DNA from: Azospirillum baldaniorum
GTDB taxonomy: Bacteria > Pseudomonadota > Alphaproteobacteria > Azospirillales > Azospirillaceae
Assembly (NCBI RefSeq): GCF_003119195.2
Contig: NZ_CP022253.1
Coordinates: forward strand, 638,001 to 702,000
Length of the DNA: 64,000 nucleotides
Direction: 5' to 3'
The position numbers were made by a program, and so were the translations under genes. Each line of letters begins with the position of its first letter. Position 1 is the stretch's first letter. Below, in pieces: positions 34,864-52,483 of this stretch. Below the pieces are notes generated by a model, which saw only the letters and a program-made list of their open reading frames with translations, did not search any database and was not told the DNA's origin.

Positions 34864-36018
34864 TCAGGTGAGATGCTGCTGGCGCAGGTAGTCTTCGGAC
34901 TGCATCTCCATCAGGCGGCTGACCGTGCGTTCGAATTCGAAGGCGTGGGTGCCCTCGGGGTACAGCCGTTCCGGCGGGCCTTCGGCGGCGACCACGAGGT
35001 TGACCTTGTGCTCGTAGAGCGCGTCGATCAGCGTCATGAAGCGCTTGGCCTCGTTGCGGAGCTCATCCTTCATCGTCGGCACGCCGTGGATCAGCACGGT
35101 GTGGAAGTGCGTCGCGATGGCGATGTAGTCGGCGGCCCCCAGCGGCTTGCCGCACAGGCTCCAGAAATCCACCAGCGCGACGCATTTGGCGGCGCAGGCG
35201 ATCTCCACCTTCCGGCCCTGGACCGACAGATGGGTCGGTTCGCCCCGGGCGCCGTCGGTCAGCGTCGCGAAGGTCTGGCGGATCCTGGCGTCGCTCTCTG
35301 GGCCGAGCGGCCAGAAATAGACGGGCTTGCCCTGGAGCCGGTCCAGCCGGTAGTCCGTTGGCCCTTCCAGCGCCAGAACGTCCAGCTTTTCCTTGAGCAG
35401 GGCGATGAAGGGCAGGAACAGCTCGCGCTGGAGCCCGTCCTTGTAGAGCATGTCCGGCGGCCAATTGGAGGTCGCGACCACCACCACGCCCAGGTCGAAC
35501 AGGCTGGTGAACAGCCGGCCCAGGATCATCGCGTCCACGACGTTGGTGACGTGGAACTCGTCGAAGCAGAGCAGCCACGCCTCGTCGGCCAGCGCGCGGG
35601 CCAGTTCCGGCAGGGCGTCGTCGGCGTCCTTGCCCTTGCTCTTGCCCGACTGGCGGTGCTGGTGGATGCGCTCGTGCACCTCCAGCATGAATTCGTGGAA
35701 ATGGACGCGGCGCTTCTTCTCCACCGGGGCGGTGTCGAAGAACAGGTCCATCAGCATCGACTTGCCGCGCCCGACGCCGCCGTACATGTAGAGACCCTGC
35801 GGCGCCTCCGCCGGTTCGGAGCGCGGACGGCCCAGCCCGAACCGCTCCAGCCAGCCGGCCTTCGCCCCGCCGGCCTTCCCGGCGGGCTGCGGGCTGTAGC
35901 CCTTCAGCGCCTTGTAAAGGCTCTGGAGCTTCTCGGCGGCCAGCTCCTGGTCGGGGTCGGGGCGCAGCGTTCCGGTGCCGCGGCGGGCCCGGTAGAGCGA
36001 AAGCGGTCCGTCAGACAT
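34864..36018 (-). CDS. zapE: ZapE/AFG1-like cell-division ATPase
   Basis: 384-residue P-loop ATPase of the AFG1/ZapE family, which in E. coli associates with the Z ring. Walker A is GGVGRGKSMLMDLFF (about residue 85) and Walker B LLCFDEFHVTNVVDA; the FHEFMLEVHERIHQHR block and sensor region VATSNWPPDMLY are typical. The C-terminal RFMTLIDALYEHKVNLV region is conserved. Downstream and upstream genes are unrelated, so it appears monocistronic. Substrate handling by the ATPase is not predictable from sequence. Confidence 0.92.
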   Translation of the reverse strand: MSDGPLSLYRARRGTGTLRPDPDQELAAEKLQSLYKALKGYSPQPAGKAGGAKAGWLERFGLGRPRSEPAEAPQGLYMYGGVGRGKSMLMDLFFDTAPVEKKRRVHFHEFMLEVHERIHQHRQSGKSKGKDADDALPELARALADEAWLLCFDEFHVTNVVDAMILGRLFTSLFDLGVVVVATSNWPPDMLYKDGLQRELFLPFIALLKEKLDVLALEGPTDYRLDRLQGKPVYFWPLGPESDARIRQTFATLTDGARGEPTHLSVQGRKVEIACAAKCVALVDFWSLCGKPLGAADYIAIATHFHTVLIHGVPTMKDELRNEAKRFMTLIDALYEHKVNLVVAAEGPPERLYPEGTHAFEFERTVSRLMEMQSEDYLRQQHLT

Positions 36019-36104
36019 GGAATTCGCGGGTCTCGGCAGGGAAAGGTCTTACGTAGCCGATGCGTCCCCGCGGGGCAACGCCCGATGCCGGGATGCAGGT
36101 GCGC

Positions 36105-37484
36105 TCAGGCAATCACCACGCGGTTGCGCCCCTGGCGCTTGGCCTCGTAGAGGGCGGCGTCGGCCCGGCGAACGGTGTGTTCGTAATCCGGGTGCCCCTC
36201 GTGCAGGGCCGCCCCGATCGAAGCGGTGACCTGCAGCCCGTTCCCGGCGCCCCCGGCACCGTGAAAACGGTGCTCCTCGACCGTCCGGCGCAGCTGGTCG
36301 GCCTTCACGCGCAGCGCCGCCTCGTCCATCTCGGTCAGCAGGATGAGGAACTCCTCCCCGCCGTAGCGGAAGACGAAATCGCCGGCCCGGACGTGGGTGT
36401 GCAGCAACTCCGCCATGTCCGACAGGACGGAGTCGCCCGCCTGATGGCCCAGCGTGTCGTTGATCGTCTTGAAATGGTCGGCGTCCATCAGCAGCACGGC
36501 GAACGGCTTGCCGTGGCGCAGGCTGATGGCCACTTCGCGCTGGAAGATCGCCGGCATGAAGCGCCGCGTCAGCAGGCGGGTCAGCGGGTCGCGCCCGCTT
36601 TCGATCTCCATCGCCTTCTCGATGATGGTGCCGAGGACGTAGGCGATCTCCGTGACGTCGTTGTTCAGCTCCTTCACGAAGGCGGGTGTGATCCAGCCGC
36701 CCTCCACGGCCGCGGTGACCTTGGCGCTGATGCGGTTGGTGCGCTCGCGGATGAGGTCCAATTCGGTGACGCGGCCGAAGGTCAGCTCCGCCTTGTGGTT
36801 CAGCCACAGGCCGAAATCGGAGGATTCGATGGGCGGAGGGCTCGCGTGGTTGCTGTCCTCATGCGCGTAGAAGGACACCACCGTGTTGCGCAGCCAGTCG
36901 AACAGCGACGACTTCAGCCGCTCGCCCTCCAGCGCCAGATTGGGGCCGCTCATGAACATCTTCAGGGATTGCTGGTGGCGGACGTTGCCCAGCAGGTCGC
37001 CCAGATAGGCCTCGTGCATGTTGTCCAGCACGGTATCCAGCAATTCGCCGACGAACAGGATGGCGGAGGCGGTCTGCGCGCGGCTGAGGTCGGCGGCCAG
37101 CAGGCGGGCGGACAGCTCCTTCTTGATGATCCGCATCCCGGCGTTGACCAGCGTCAGCGGGATGTTGATGCGGGCGTGGATCAGCCCGACCTGGTAATTC
37201 TGCTCCAGCACCGCCGCGATGGCCTCGTCGCTGGAGGCGGTGAACAGCGCGCCGATCCAGCGCGCCAGCGAGGGGCGCAGCCGTTCCTGGACCAGCGCGT
37301 GGCTGAGGAACGTGTTGCTGTCCGGACGGTCCAGCAGGATCGCGTAGAAGATGCCCGAGATCGCCTCGGCGTCGGCGAGGGCGATGGCGGTCACACGCTC
37401 GCGCACGGCGGGTTCGGTGTCCGTCCACAGCGACGACAGCGTGGCGGCGAGGATCGCGGCCTTGCGGTCTTTCTGGCTGTCCAT
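36105..37484 (-). CDS. dosC: Globin-coupled diguanylate cyclase (DosC-like oxygen sensor)
   Basis: 459 residues. The N-terminal roughly 150 residues resemble the sensor globin of DosC: a distal-type Tyr in SGIFYAILL (about 47) and proximal His in LIHARINIPL (about 103). A middle domain with SDFGLWLNHKA is also shared with DosC. The GGDEF domain begins LTRLLTRRFMPAIFQRE and has an intact RYGGEEF active site preceded five residues earlier by the RAGD inhibitory site. The enzyme should make c-di-GMP in response to bound oxygen, with product feedback. ATG 37484 is chosen because the globin starts there. Divergent from the PAS kinase. Confidence 0.88.
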   Translation of the reverse strand: MDSQKDRKAAILAATLSSLWTDTEPAVRERVTAIALADAEAISGIFYAILLDRPDSNTFLSHALVQERLRPSLARWIGALFTASSDEAIAAVLEQNYQVGLIHARINIPLTLVNAGMRIIKKELSARLLAADLSRAQTASAILFVGELLDTVLDNMHEAYLGDLLGNVRHQQSLKMFMSGPNLALEGERLKSSLFDWLRNTVVSFYAHEDSNHASPPPIESSDFGLWLNHKAELTFGRVTELDLIRERTNRISAKVTAAVEGGWITPAFVKELNNDVTEIAYVLGTIIEKAMEIESGRDPLTRLLTRRFMPAIFQREVAISLRHGKPFAVLLMDADHFKTINDTLGHQAGDSVLSDMAELLHTHVRAGDFVFRYGGEEFLILLTEMDEAALRVKADQLRRTVEEHRFHGAGGAGNGLQVTASIGAALHEGHPDYEHTVRRADAALYEAKRQGRNRVVIA

Positions 37485-37586
37485 CGTCCCTGTTCCTTTG
37501 CGCAACCGTCTCCAACCCGTCCGAATTCTTAACGCCCGGAGACCGTCAGGCAAAGCGGCAATCGCTCGTGCGGCTGATCGGCTTCA

Positions 37587-37615
37587 TTGATGCATTAAGG
37601 TTAAACTTCCATTAT
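37587..37615 (+). promoter_or_regulatory. Candidate sigma-70-type promoter of the PAS histidine kinase
   Basis: TTGATG, 17 bp, CATTAT, in an AT-richer part of the 247-bp divergent region. The boxes are moderate matches only. Confidence 0.25.
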
Positions 37616-37731
37616 GGTTTTCGCGCGAGATTGGCGGTGGCCGGGGGCGGTACCGTCTTACGTTGGGCAATGCCACGCGGGCGGTCCCTCAACGGCCCTG
37701 TTGCACTGCGTGCGGAGAGTTGTTCACAGCC

Positions 37732-40008
<2,277 letters not shown>

Positions 40009-40047
40009 TGCCTGTGAAGGCAGGCGTTCGGCGTCCGGACGGCAAAG

Positions 40048-40074
40048 AAAAAGGCGCCGCGAGGCGCCTTTTTT
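40048..40074. terminator. Bidirectional intrinsic terminator between the kinase and sucB
   Basis: AAAAAGGCGCC-GCGA-GGCGCCTTTTTT, with A and T tracts on the two sides, 39 bp after the kinase stop and about 70 bp after the sucB stop on the other strand. Confidence 0.85.
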
Positions 40075-40146
40075 GAGGTCCGGGGATTTTCGTCCCCGGC
40101 GGTTGGGCGCGGGAGGACGGTGCCCCCCGCAATCCCTTTTTGTGTC

Positions 40147-41400
<1,254 letters not shown>

Positions 41401-41442
41401 AAGTTCCTCTCGTACTTTCTTGTTCTACGCCTGGGCGTCGAG

Positions 41443-44367
<2,925 letters not shown>

Positions 44368-44433
44368 ATGTTTGCCTCGGGCGTTTGCCCGGTTCCCTCA
44401 GAGAGTTTTTTTGCTTGTCGCGGGGCTCCGGAC

Positions 44434-44507
44434 GGCCCCTGGATCTCGGGAGAGAAGCCAGGGGCCGCCGGTCCTTCGGCAGTGGGCGGGAATATGGGGT
44501 CCCGCCC
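44434..44507 (-). other. Two intercistronic hairpins between sucD and sucA
   Basis: GGGCGGGA/TCCCGCCC (44484-44507) just 9 bp after the sucD stop, and GGCCCCTGG/CCAGGGGCC (44434-44466) beyond it. Neither is followed by a T-tract on the minus strand, so they are more likely mRNA-stabilising or processing structures than terminators. Confidence 0.5.
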
Positions 44508-44515
44508 CTGCTTTA

Positions 44516-45391
<876 letters not shown>

Positions 45392-45392
45392 C

Positions 45393-46589
<1,197 letters not shown>

Positions 46590-46609
46590 CGGGCGTCCAT
46601 CTGTTTTTA

Positions 46610-46639
46610 TGGTCGGCTGACAGAGTGTGGTCGGCTGAC
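46610..46639. repeat. 12-bp tandem repeat in the sucC leader
   Basis: TGGTCGGCTGAC occurs at 46610-46621 and again at 46628-46639, 18 bp apart, starting about 21 bp before the sucC start. On the minus strand the copies read GTCAGCCGACCA. The 18-bp period is not helical-turn matched, so this could equally be RNA-level or incidental. Confidence 0.6.
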
Positions 46640-46766
46640 GATGGGCGAAGATCGGGCAGGCGTTTCCTGCTGGCGGACGCGACAGGGCGCAAGTCTTCGT
46701 GAGAACGAGTCCTTCAGGAAGCCTTACGCCGGCTGGCGCGAACGTCCGCGGTCACTGTACCACCGG

Positions 46767-46791
46767 GCGCGGACGGTTCAACCGTCCGCGC
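46767..46791 (-). other. Long palindromic hairpin between mdh and sucC
   Basis: GCGCGGACGG-TTCAA-CCGTCCGCGC, a 10-bp stem extendable to 12, about 50 bp after the mdh stop. No T-tract follows on the minus strand, so it is a candidate 3' stabiliser of the mdh message or a partial attenuator. Confidence 0.45.
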
Positions 46792-46839
46792 CGGGGCGAC
46801 AGGGCCGCAGGCCGTCGCGCAGGCAAAAAACAGGCCGCC

Positions 46840-47874
<1,035 letters not shown>

Positions 47875-47991
47875 CTAGGGGTCCAGCGCCCTGAGATTTC
47901 GAGGGCGGTTCCTAGCGCGATTCCGGCCCGAGGGCAAGCGTGACCGCAAGCACGGGGCACGGAACTGTGCAATCGATTACGGCGAATGGCC

Positions 47992-48017
47992 GGAACGGCA
48001 AACAGGAATTTGGCGTT
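47992..48017 (+). promoter_or_regulatory. Candidate sigma-EcfG promoter of the secreted protein at 48081
   Basis: GGAAC (47992-47996), 17 bp, CGTT (48014-48017), a full match to the alphaproteobacterial general-stress consensus. It overlaps a sigma-70-like pair TTGGCG (48010-48015)-N17-TATTCT (48033-48038), so either or both may operate. Confidence 0.55.
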
Positions 48018-48080
48018 CCGGGTGCGGCGCACTATTCTTTGGATAGGTTTTCAAGGCCGTTCGGGATGGGGGGAAGAACC

Positions 48081-48581
48081 ATGATTCGCTTTGCACCGGC
48101 ATTTTGCCTGACCGTGACGCTGGCCCTGGGAAGCGGTGGCGCGGCCTTGGGACAAACCGTCGCAGACTATGAGGCCGCTCTGGCCAAGGCTCCGTTGGCC
48201 AGTGCGCCGTTGAACGAGGCGGCGGCCGGCGCTCCGGCGGCCACTGCGGCGGATACCCCGTCGGCCACCGACATCCTGTATTGCCGGCCCGTGTCGAACT
48301 ATGTGTACACCTCCGTTCCGCCGGGGGAGCGCAGCGGCATCGTGGTGCCCTTGGTGGCCTTCGACGGGCCTGCCGACCCGGCGACCCTGCGCAAGCGCGC
48401 CCTGTGCGAGGATGTGCGCCGGATGGCGGTGATCCAGTTCGATTCCGGGTCGGGCGAGGAGATCGTCACCCCGCCGCAGTTGATCGACACCGACCCGTCG
48501 CGCCCGCTGTATCAGAACGATCCGACGCTGGCGCCCGATACGCGGCGCGCTCCGGCCCGTCGGCCGCTGGAGATCCAGTAA
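48081..48581 (+). CDS. Secreted protein of unknown function
   Basis: 166 residues with a signal peptide (hydrophobic APAFCLTVTLALGSGGAALG, cleavage near LGQT, residue 25). The mature part is Ala/Pro-rich at first and then has a folded-looking region with YCRPVSNYVY, VPLVAFDG and ALCEDVRRMAVIQFDSG, containing two cysteines that could pair. The tail is Pro/Arg-rich. GGGGGAAG lies just before the ATG. An EcfG-like promoter upstream suggests stress induction (inference). I do not recognise the family. Convergent with the DUF2336 gene, 30 bp apart. Confidence 0.65.
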   Translation: MIRFAPAFCLTVTLALGSGGAALGQTVADYEAALAKAPLASAPLNEAAAGAPAATAADTPSATDILYCRPVSNYVYTSVPPGERSGIVVPLVAFDGPADPATLRKRALCEDVRRMAVIQFDSGSGEEIVTPPQLIDTDPSRPLYQNDPTLAPDTRRAPARRPLEIQ

Positions 48582-48611
48582 GGGACATTTCGGGGACGGC
48601 GCTCCGCACCG

Positions 48612-49841
48612 TCAGGAGCGGACGCCGTAGAGCGCGAGGTGGCGGGTCATGTCCGCCGCGGGCAGCGGATAGTCGGTGCCTTGGCGGGCGTTCAGCACGG
48701 CGCGCGGCGGGATACCAGCGGCACGGATCTGCACCCGCATGGCGCAGCGCATCGAATAGCCCGCCCGCCAGACCAGGGCGGTGACCGCGCGGGCATCGCC
48801 GGACCGCAGGATGTCGTCCACGATTCCCGGATGGACGGCGGCGCGCAGGGCCAGGGCGGCGCGGACGAAGTCCGTTTCCTCCCAGGACAGGGCGTCGCCC
48901 AGCGCCGTCTCGTCCAAGGCGCCCTGCCGGTGCAGGCGGACGGCGCGGCGCCCCGGCGACTCGGCGGGATCGCGCCCTTCGACCCAGGCGACGCGGCGGC
49001 GGGTCACGGCGGCGACCTCCGCCGCGGTGACCGCGTCCAGATCGGTGCGGCGGCGCAGCAGGTCGGCCACCGAGTCGTCGACGAACTCCGCCAGCCGCAG
49101 GGCCAACCGTTGCGACAGGGCGGGCCGGCCGGCCAGCTTGGCCTGCCAGTCCGGATGGCCGCCCGACCGCTCCACCAGATCCTCCAGCCGGTCTTCGGGG
49201 ATGACCGCGCCGTCGTTGTCCAGCAGGACGCTTGTGGCCTCCGCGTCGCCGGTGTCGACGATGGCGCAGGACAGCGGCGCGCTGACCGCCGGCCGCCGCG
49301 CGATGGCCGCCAGGGCCCAGCCTGCGGGGTGGCTGGCGATGATCTCCAGCAGGTCGTCGTCGGTCAGGGTGGCGCAGCAATGGAGGATCGGCTCCGCCAC
49401 CGAGCGCTCGACGTCGCGGGCCAGCATGCGCGCCACGGCGGGCGGGGCGCAGGCGACGTCCTTCAGGGCCCCGGCCAGCGCCGTCCGCACATGGGCCGCG
49501 TGATCGCGGGCCAGCCGCTCCAGCGTGCGCAGGGCGGTGGCGGTGGCCTTGTCCTGGCGGTCCGGGGGCAGGTCGGGCAGCAGCCGGCACAGCTTGCGCG
49601 CCAGATGCGCGCGGACCCCGGCATCGCCCATCCCGGCCCGCCGCGATTCGACCAGCGCCGTGCCGACGCGGCGGCGGGCCGGTTCCGGCGCAGGAGGAGC
49701 GGGGGGAGAATCGTCGAACAGATAGCCGAGCAGGTCCGGGTCCACCCCGTCGTCCGCGGAGGGGTCTGCCCGCGGCGCCGAGCGGGCCGCGCCGGGACGG
49801 TCGTCCCCATGATCGGCGTAGGGGGGCTGACGTGGCTGCAT
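48612..49841 (-). CDS. DUF2336-domain protein
   Basis: 409 residues, soluble, composed of HEAT-like helical repeats of the DUF2336 type common in Alphaproteobacteria: repeated LxxLARDxxxxVRxALAxAL-like units (for example LERLARDHAAHVRTALAGAL and ARDVERSVAEPIL), then ILHCCATLTDDDLLEIIASHP and IPEDRLEDLVERSG. The N-terminal 60 residues are Pro/Asp-rich and disordered-looking. Function is not established; some members are linked to chemotaxis or signalling clusters. The start ATG 49841 is taken over the longer reading, which would run through the terminator at 49991. Confidence 0.8.
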   Translation of the reverse strand: MQPRQPPYADHGDDRPGAARSAPRADPSADDGVDPDLLGYLFDDSPPAPPAPEPARRRVGTALVESRRAGMGDAGVRAHLARKLCRLLPDLPPDRQDKATATALRTLERLARDHAAHVRTALAGALKDVACAPPAVARMLARDVERSVAEPILHCCATLTDDDLLEIIASHPAGWALAAIARRPAVSAPLSCAIVDTGDAEATSVLLDNDGAVIPEDRLEDLVERSGGHPDWQAKLAGRPALSQRLALRLAEFVDDSVADLLRRRTDLDAVTAAEVAAVTRRRVAWVEGRDPAESPGRRAVRLHRQGALDETALGDALSWEETDFVRAALALRAAVHPGIVDDILRSGDARAVTALVWRAGYSMRCAMRVQIRAAGIPPRAVLNARQGTDYPLPAADMTRHLALYGVRS

Positions 49842-49984
49842 CCGGATATCCAACGACGGCCCGGTTAACGGACCGCTAATGGAGCCGAACTTGTCACCGG
49901 CGTCCGCCGTGCGCAACCATACCCTGCACCGCCAGTCATGCCGTCGGCTGGCGATGTCAAAGCCTCGACGTGCCGAGGTGGAAA

Positions 49985-50060
49985 AGAAAAAGGGCCGCAA
50001 CCCGGTTGGGATGCGGCCTTGAAGAGTTTAGGGAGGAAACGCACTGCAAAAGCAGTAACG
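49985..50060 (-). ncRNA. Candidate small RNA with anti-Shine-Dalgarno loop and intrinsic terminator
   Basis: Reading on the minus strand from about 50060: hairpin 1 ACTGC-TTTT-GCAGT (50056-50043), hairpin 2 GTTT-CCTCCCT-AAAC (50040-50026) with a pyrimidine anti-Shine-Dalgarno loop, then a terminator GGCCGCA/TGCGGCC (50018-49993) followed by CTTTTTCTTTTC. A TTACCA-N18-TATGAT promoter sits upstream. Three hairpins with a CCUCC-type loop recall alphaproteobacterial regulatory RNA families (suhB/alpha-r14-like). The DNA also reads as an open frame on the minus strand, but no ribosome site precedes it. No expression data. Confidence 0.6.
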
Positions 50061-50066
50061 GGGCGG

Positions 50067-50101
50067 ATCATAGGCTTTGATCTTGGCGGATGGTAATACC
50101 A
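50067..50101 (-). promoter_or_regulatory. Small RNA promoter with palindromic operator over the -35 box
   Basis: Minus strand: TTACCA (50096-50091), 18 bp, TATGAT (50072-50067). The perfect palindrome TGGTA-A-TACCA covers the -35 box (50091-50101), and a larger palindrome AATACCAA-G-TTGGTATT spans 50095-50111. The TGGTA-N-TACCA form resembles GntR/FCD-family operators, which is only a suggestion. Confidence 0.5.
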
Positions 50102-50111
50102 AGTTGGTATT

Positions 50112-50390
50112 GGTGCGGTGCGGTGTGCGCATGGCGGCGCCGGAATAAAATGTTGTTTGCCCAGAGGGTGGGCAGGATTTCGACCGTTTGCACACATTCG
50201 AGCCGCCTGACCGGATGATGGAAACGCAAACGATCGGATTGGGAATATTGTTTGTGATCGGAACCATGGCCGGTGAAGTCTCGTCGAATGCTGAGCGACA
50301 TTCATCCGGGCATGCCCTTGGGCGCCACCTTCCTTGAAGACGGTTTGCGTGTCGTGCGGATTGTTCGTGAGGCTTGCCGGTCCGCTGGGA
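50112..50390. other. Non-coding stretch between the small RNA promoter and the lysS terminator
   Basis: No convincing gene. It is somewhat AT-richer than flanks and contains CAAAC (about 50229) and GTTTG (about 50247) in inverted orientation around an AATATT core. Short open frames here lack ribosome sites. Confidence 0.5.
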
Positions 50391-50426
50391 AAACCTCCCC
50401 CGCGGCGGGCCGCGGCGCGGGGGAGG
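50391..50426 (-). terminator. Intrinsic terminator after lysS
   Basis: CCTCCCCCGCG/CGCGGGGGAGG, an 11-bp stem, followed on the minus strand by TTTTCCC, 18 bp after the lysS stop. Confidence 0.7.
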
Positions 50427-50443
50427 GGAAAAGAAGACGGTGC

Positions 50444-52012
50444 TCAGGCGGCCAGCTTCTCGCGGATCAGGGTCTTGGTTTCGTCCAGGCCGTAGAGCTG
50501 GATGAAGGAGCCCATGCGCGGGCCGGTGGTCTGGCCGAGCAGCACCTCGTAGAGCGCCTGGAACCAAGCGCGCAACTCGGTGAAGCCATGCTCCTTGCCG
50601 ACGGCGAAGACCTCGTTCTGGATGACGTCGCCCGCCGCGTCGGCGGGGATGCCGTCCAGACGCTTCAGCAGGTCCTCCAGCGCGGCGCGCTCGGCGTCGG
50701 TGGGGGCGCGGAAGCGCTTCGTCGGCTTGACCTGATCCTGGTAGTAGCGGACGGCGTAGCCGACCAGCTTGTCCAGGAAGGGGCTGTTCTCCGGCGTCGC
50801 CTCGGGCGCGTAGCGGCTGATGAAGCCCCACATGACGTCCTTGGTCTCGGCGTTCGCCGCCCCGGCGAGGTTCAGCAGCAGGTTGAAGGACACGTCCGAG
50901 CGCACCGCCGGCGCCGTGCCGTTGTGGATGTGCCAGGCCGGGTTCTCCAGCGCCTTGGCCGGCTCCTCCACCGGCAGCTTGGCGACGAAGGCCAGATACT
51001 CGTCCACCGCCCGCGGGATCACGTCGAAATACAGGCGCTTGGCCGACTTCGGCTTCTGGAACATGTAGAGGGCGAGGCTCTCCGGCGGGGCGTAGGCCAG
51101 CCACTCCTCCATGGTCAGGCCGTTGCCCTTGGACTTGGAGATCTTCTGCCCCTTGTCGTCGAGGAACAGCTCGTAATTGAAGCCCTGCGGCGGGGTGCCG
51201 CCGAGGATGTTGACGATCTTTCCGGCCAGCTCAGCCGACGGGATCAGGTCCTTGCCGTACATCTCGTAATCGACGCCCAGCGCGTACCAGCGCATGCCCC
51301 AGTCGGGCTTCCACTGGAGCTTCACATGGCCGCCGGTGACGGGAACCTCGACCTTCTTGCCGTCCTCGTCCTGGAAGACGATGGTGCCGGCGTCCACGTT
51401 GCGCTCCAGCACCGGAACCTGCAGCACGCGCCCCGTGGAGGGGGAGACGGGCAGGAACGGGCTGTAGGTCTGCTGGCGCTCCTCGCCCAGGGTCGGCAGC
51501 ATGACGGCCATGATCTCGTCATAGCGCCGCAGCACGCCGAGCAGCGCCTCGTCGAAGCGGCCCGACTTGTACCAGTCGGTGGAGGACTGGAACTCGTACT
51601 CGAAGCCGAAGCTGTCGAGGAAAGCACGCAGCCGTGCGTTGTTGTGCGCGCCGAAGCTGTCGTGCGTGCCGAACGGGTCGGGGACCTGGGTCAGCGGCTT
51701 GCCGAGGCTGGCGGCCACCAGCTCCTTGTTCGGGATGTTGTCCGGGACCTTGCGCAGCCCGTCCATGTCGTCGGAGAAGCAGAACAGCTTCGTCGGGATG
51801 TCGCTCATCCGCTGGAAGGCCTGACGGACCATGGTGGTGCGCGCCACCTCGCCGAAGGTGCCGATGTGCGGCAGGCCCGACGGACCGTAGCCGGTCTCGA
51901 ACAGGACGTAGCCTTTGGCCGGCGGCTCTTTCGCGAAGCGCGCGACCAGTTTGCGCGCCTCCTCGAACGGCCACGCCTTCGCCTGCAACGCCAATTCCCG
52001 CTCGCCGGTCAT
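50444..52012 (-). CDS. lysS: Class I lysyl-tRNA synthetase
   Basis: Charges tRNA-Lys. 522 residues of the archaeal-type class I enzyme rather than the usual bacterial class II: HIGH-like motif [11 protein letters not shown] (about 44-54) and KMSKS-like KISKSKG (about 292). Other class I LysRS blocks include [15 protein letters not shown] and [15 protein letters not shown]. Alphaproteobacteria commonly carry this class, which is consistent with the lineage. The gene appears monocistronic with its own terminator. Confidence 0.95.
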   Translation of the reverse strand: MTGERELALQAKAWPFEEARKLVARFAKEPPAKGYVLFETGYGPSGLPHIGTFGEVARTTMVRQAFQRMSDIPTKLFCFSDDMDGLRKVPDNIPNKELVAASLGKPLTQVPDPFGTHDSFGAHNNARLRAFLDSFGFEYEFQSSTDWYKSGRFDEALLGVLRRYDEIMAVMLPTLGEERQQTYSPFLPVSPSTGRVLQVPVLERNVDAGTIVFQDEDGKKVEVPVTGGHVKLQWKPDWGMRWYALGVDYEMYGKDLIPSAELAGKIVNILGGTPPQGFNYELFLDDKGQKISKSKGNGLTMEEWLAYAPPESLALYMFQKPKSAKRLYFDVIPRAVDEYLAFVAKLPVEEPAKALENPAWHIHNGTAPAVRSDVSFNLLLNLAGAANAETKDVMWGFISRYAPEATPENSPFLDKLVGYAVRYYQDQVKPTKRFRAPTDAERAALEDLLKRLDGIPADAAGDVIQNEVFAVGKEHGFTELRAWFQALYEVLLGQTTGPRMGSFIQLYGLDETKTLIREKLAA

Positions 52013-52155
52013 GGTAGAGCCCCTTCAAAACTCGACGGAAGTGTAGAAAGGCAGCGACCCTAGGGCCGTCCGTGCCGTCCGTCAACGGGCGCCGCGCTTG
52101 TCCGTCCTACGGTTTGCGCGCATTTCTGGAAGATGATCATCCGTCGAGGACCCGC

Positions 52156-52479
52156 ATGAGCTGGCTGTTTTTGTCCGTCGCCATCGCCTTCGAGATTGTG
52201 GGCACCGTCGCTATGAAGATGTCCGACGGCATGACCCGCCTGTGGCCGAGCCTGGCGGTGGTGGCCTGCTATCTGGTGGCCTTCGCGATGCTGGCCCAGG
52301 CGCTGCGCGAAATCGAGGTCGGCGTGGCCTACGCCATCTGGTCGGCGGTGGGCACGGCGGCCATCGCGGCGATCGGGGTGTGGGTGTTCGGCGAGTCGCT
52401 CAACTTCCTGAAGCTGGCGGGAATCCTGCTGATCGTGGCGGGGGTGGTCAGCCTCCGGATGTCGGGGGGAGGGGCGTAG
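52156..52479 (+). CDS. Small multidrug resistance (SMR) family exporter, EmrE-like
   Basis: 107 residues, four membrane helices, with the essential membrane-embedded Glu in AIAFEIVGTVAMK (about residue 13). GMTRLWPSL and VAYAIWSAVGT align more closely with EmrE/Qac members than with the guanidinium exporter subtype. GAGGA precedes the ATG by five bases. Functions as an antiparallel dimer exchanging cations for protons; drug specificity cannot be predicted. I saw no clear guanidine riboswitch in the 143-bp leader. Confidence 0.9.
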   Translation: MSWLFLSVAIAFEIVGTVAMKMSDGMTRLWPSLAVVACYLVAFAMLAQALREIEVGVAYAIWSAVGTAAIAAIGVWVFGESLNFLKLAGILLIVAGVVSLRMSGGGA

Positions 52480-52483
52480 CTCC

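Noticed and set aside
50026..50070. Short minus-strand peptide frame starting near 50071
   Set aside because: No Shine-Dalgarno sequence and the frame runs through the terminator stem and U-tract; the small RNA reading explains the features better.
52080..52155. Possible guanidine (mini-ykkC) riboswitch before the SMR gene
   Set aside because: I could not find two hairpins with ACGG/ACGR loops, and the protein resembles EmrE more than the guanidinium exporter.
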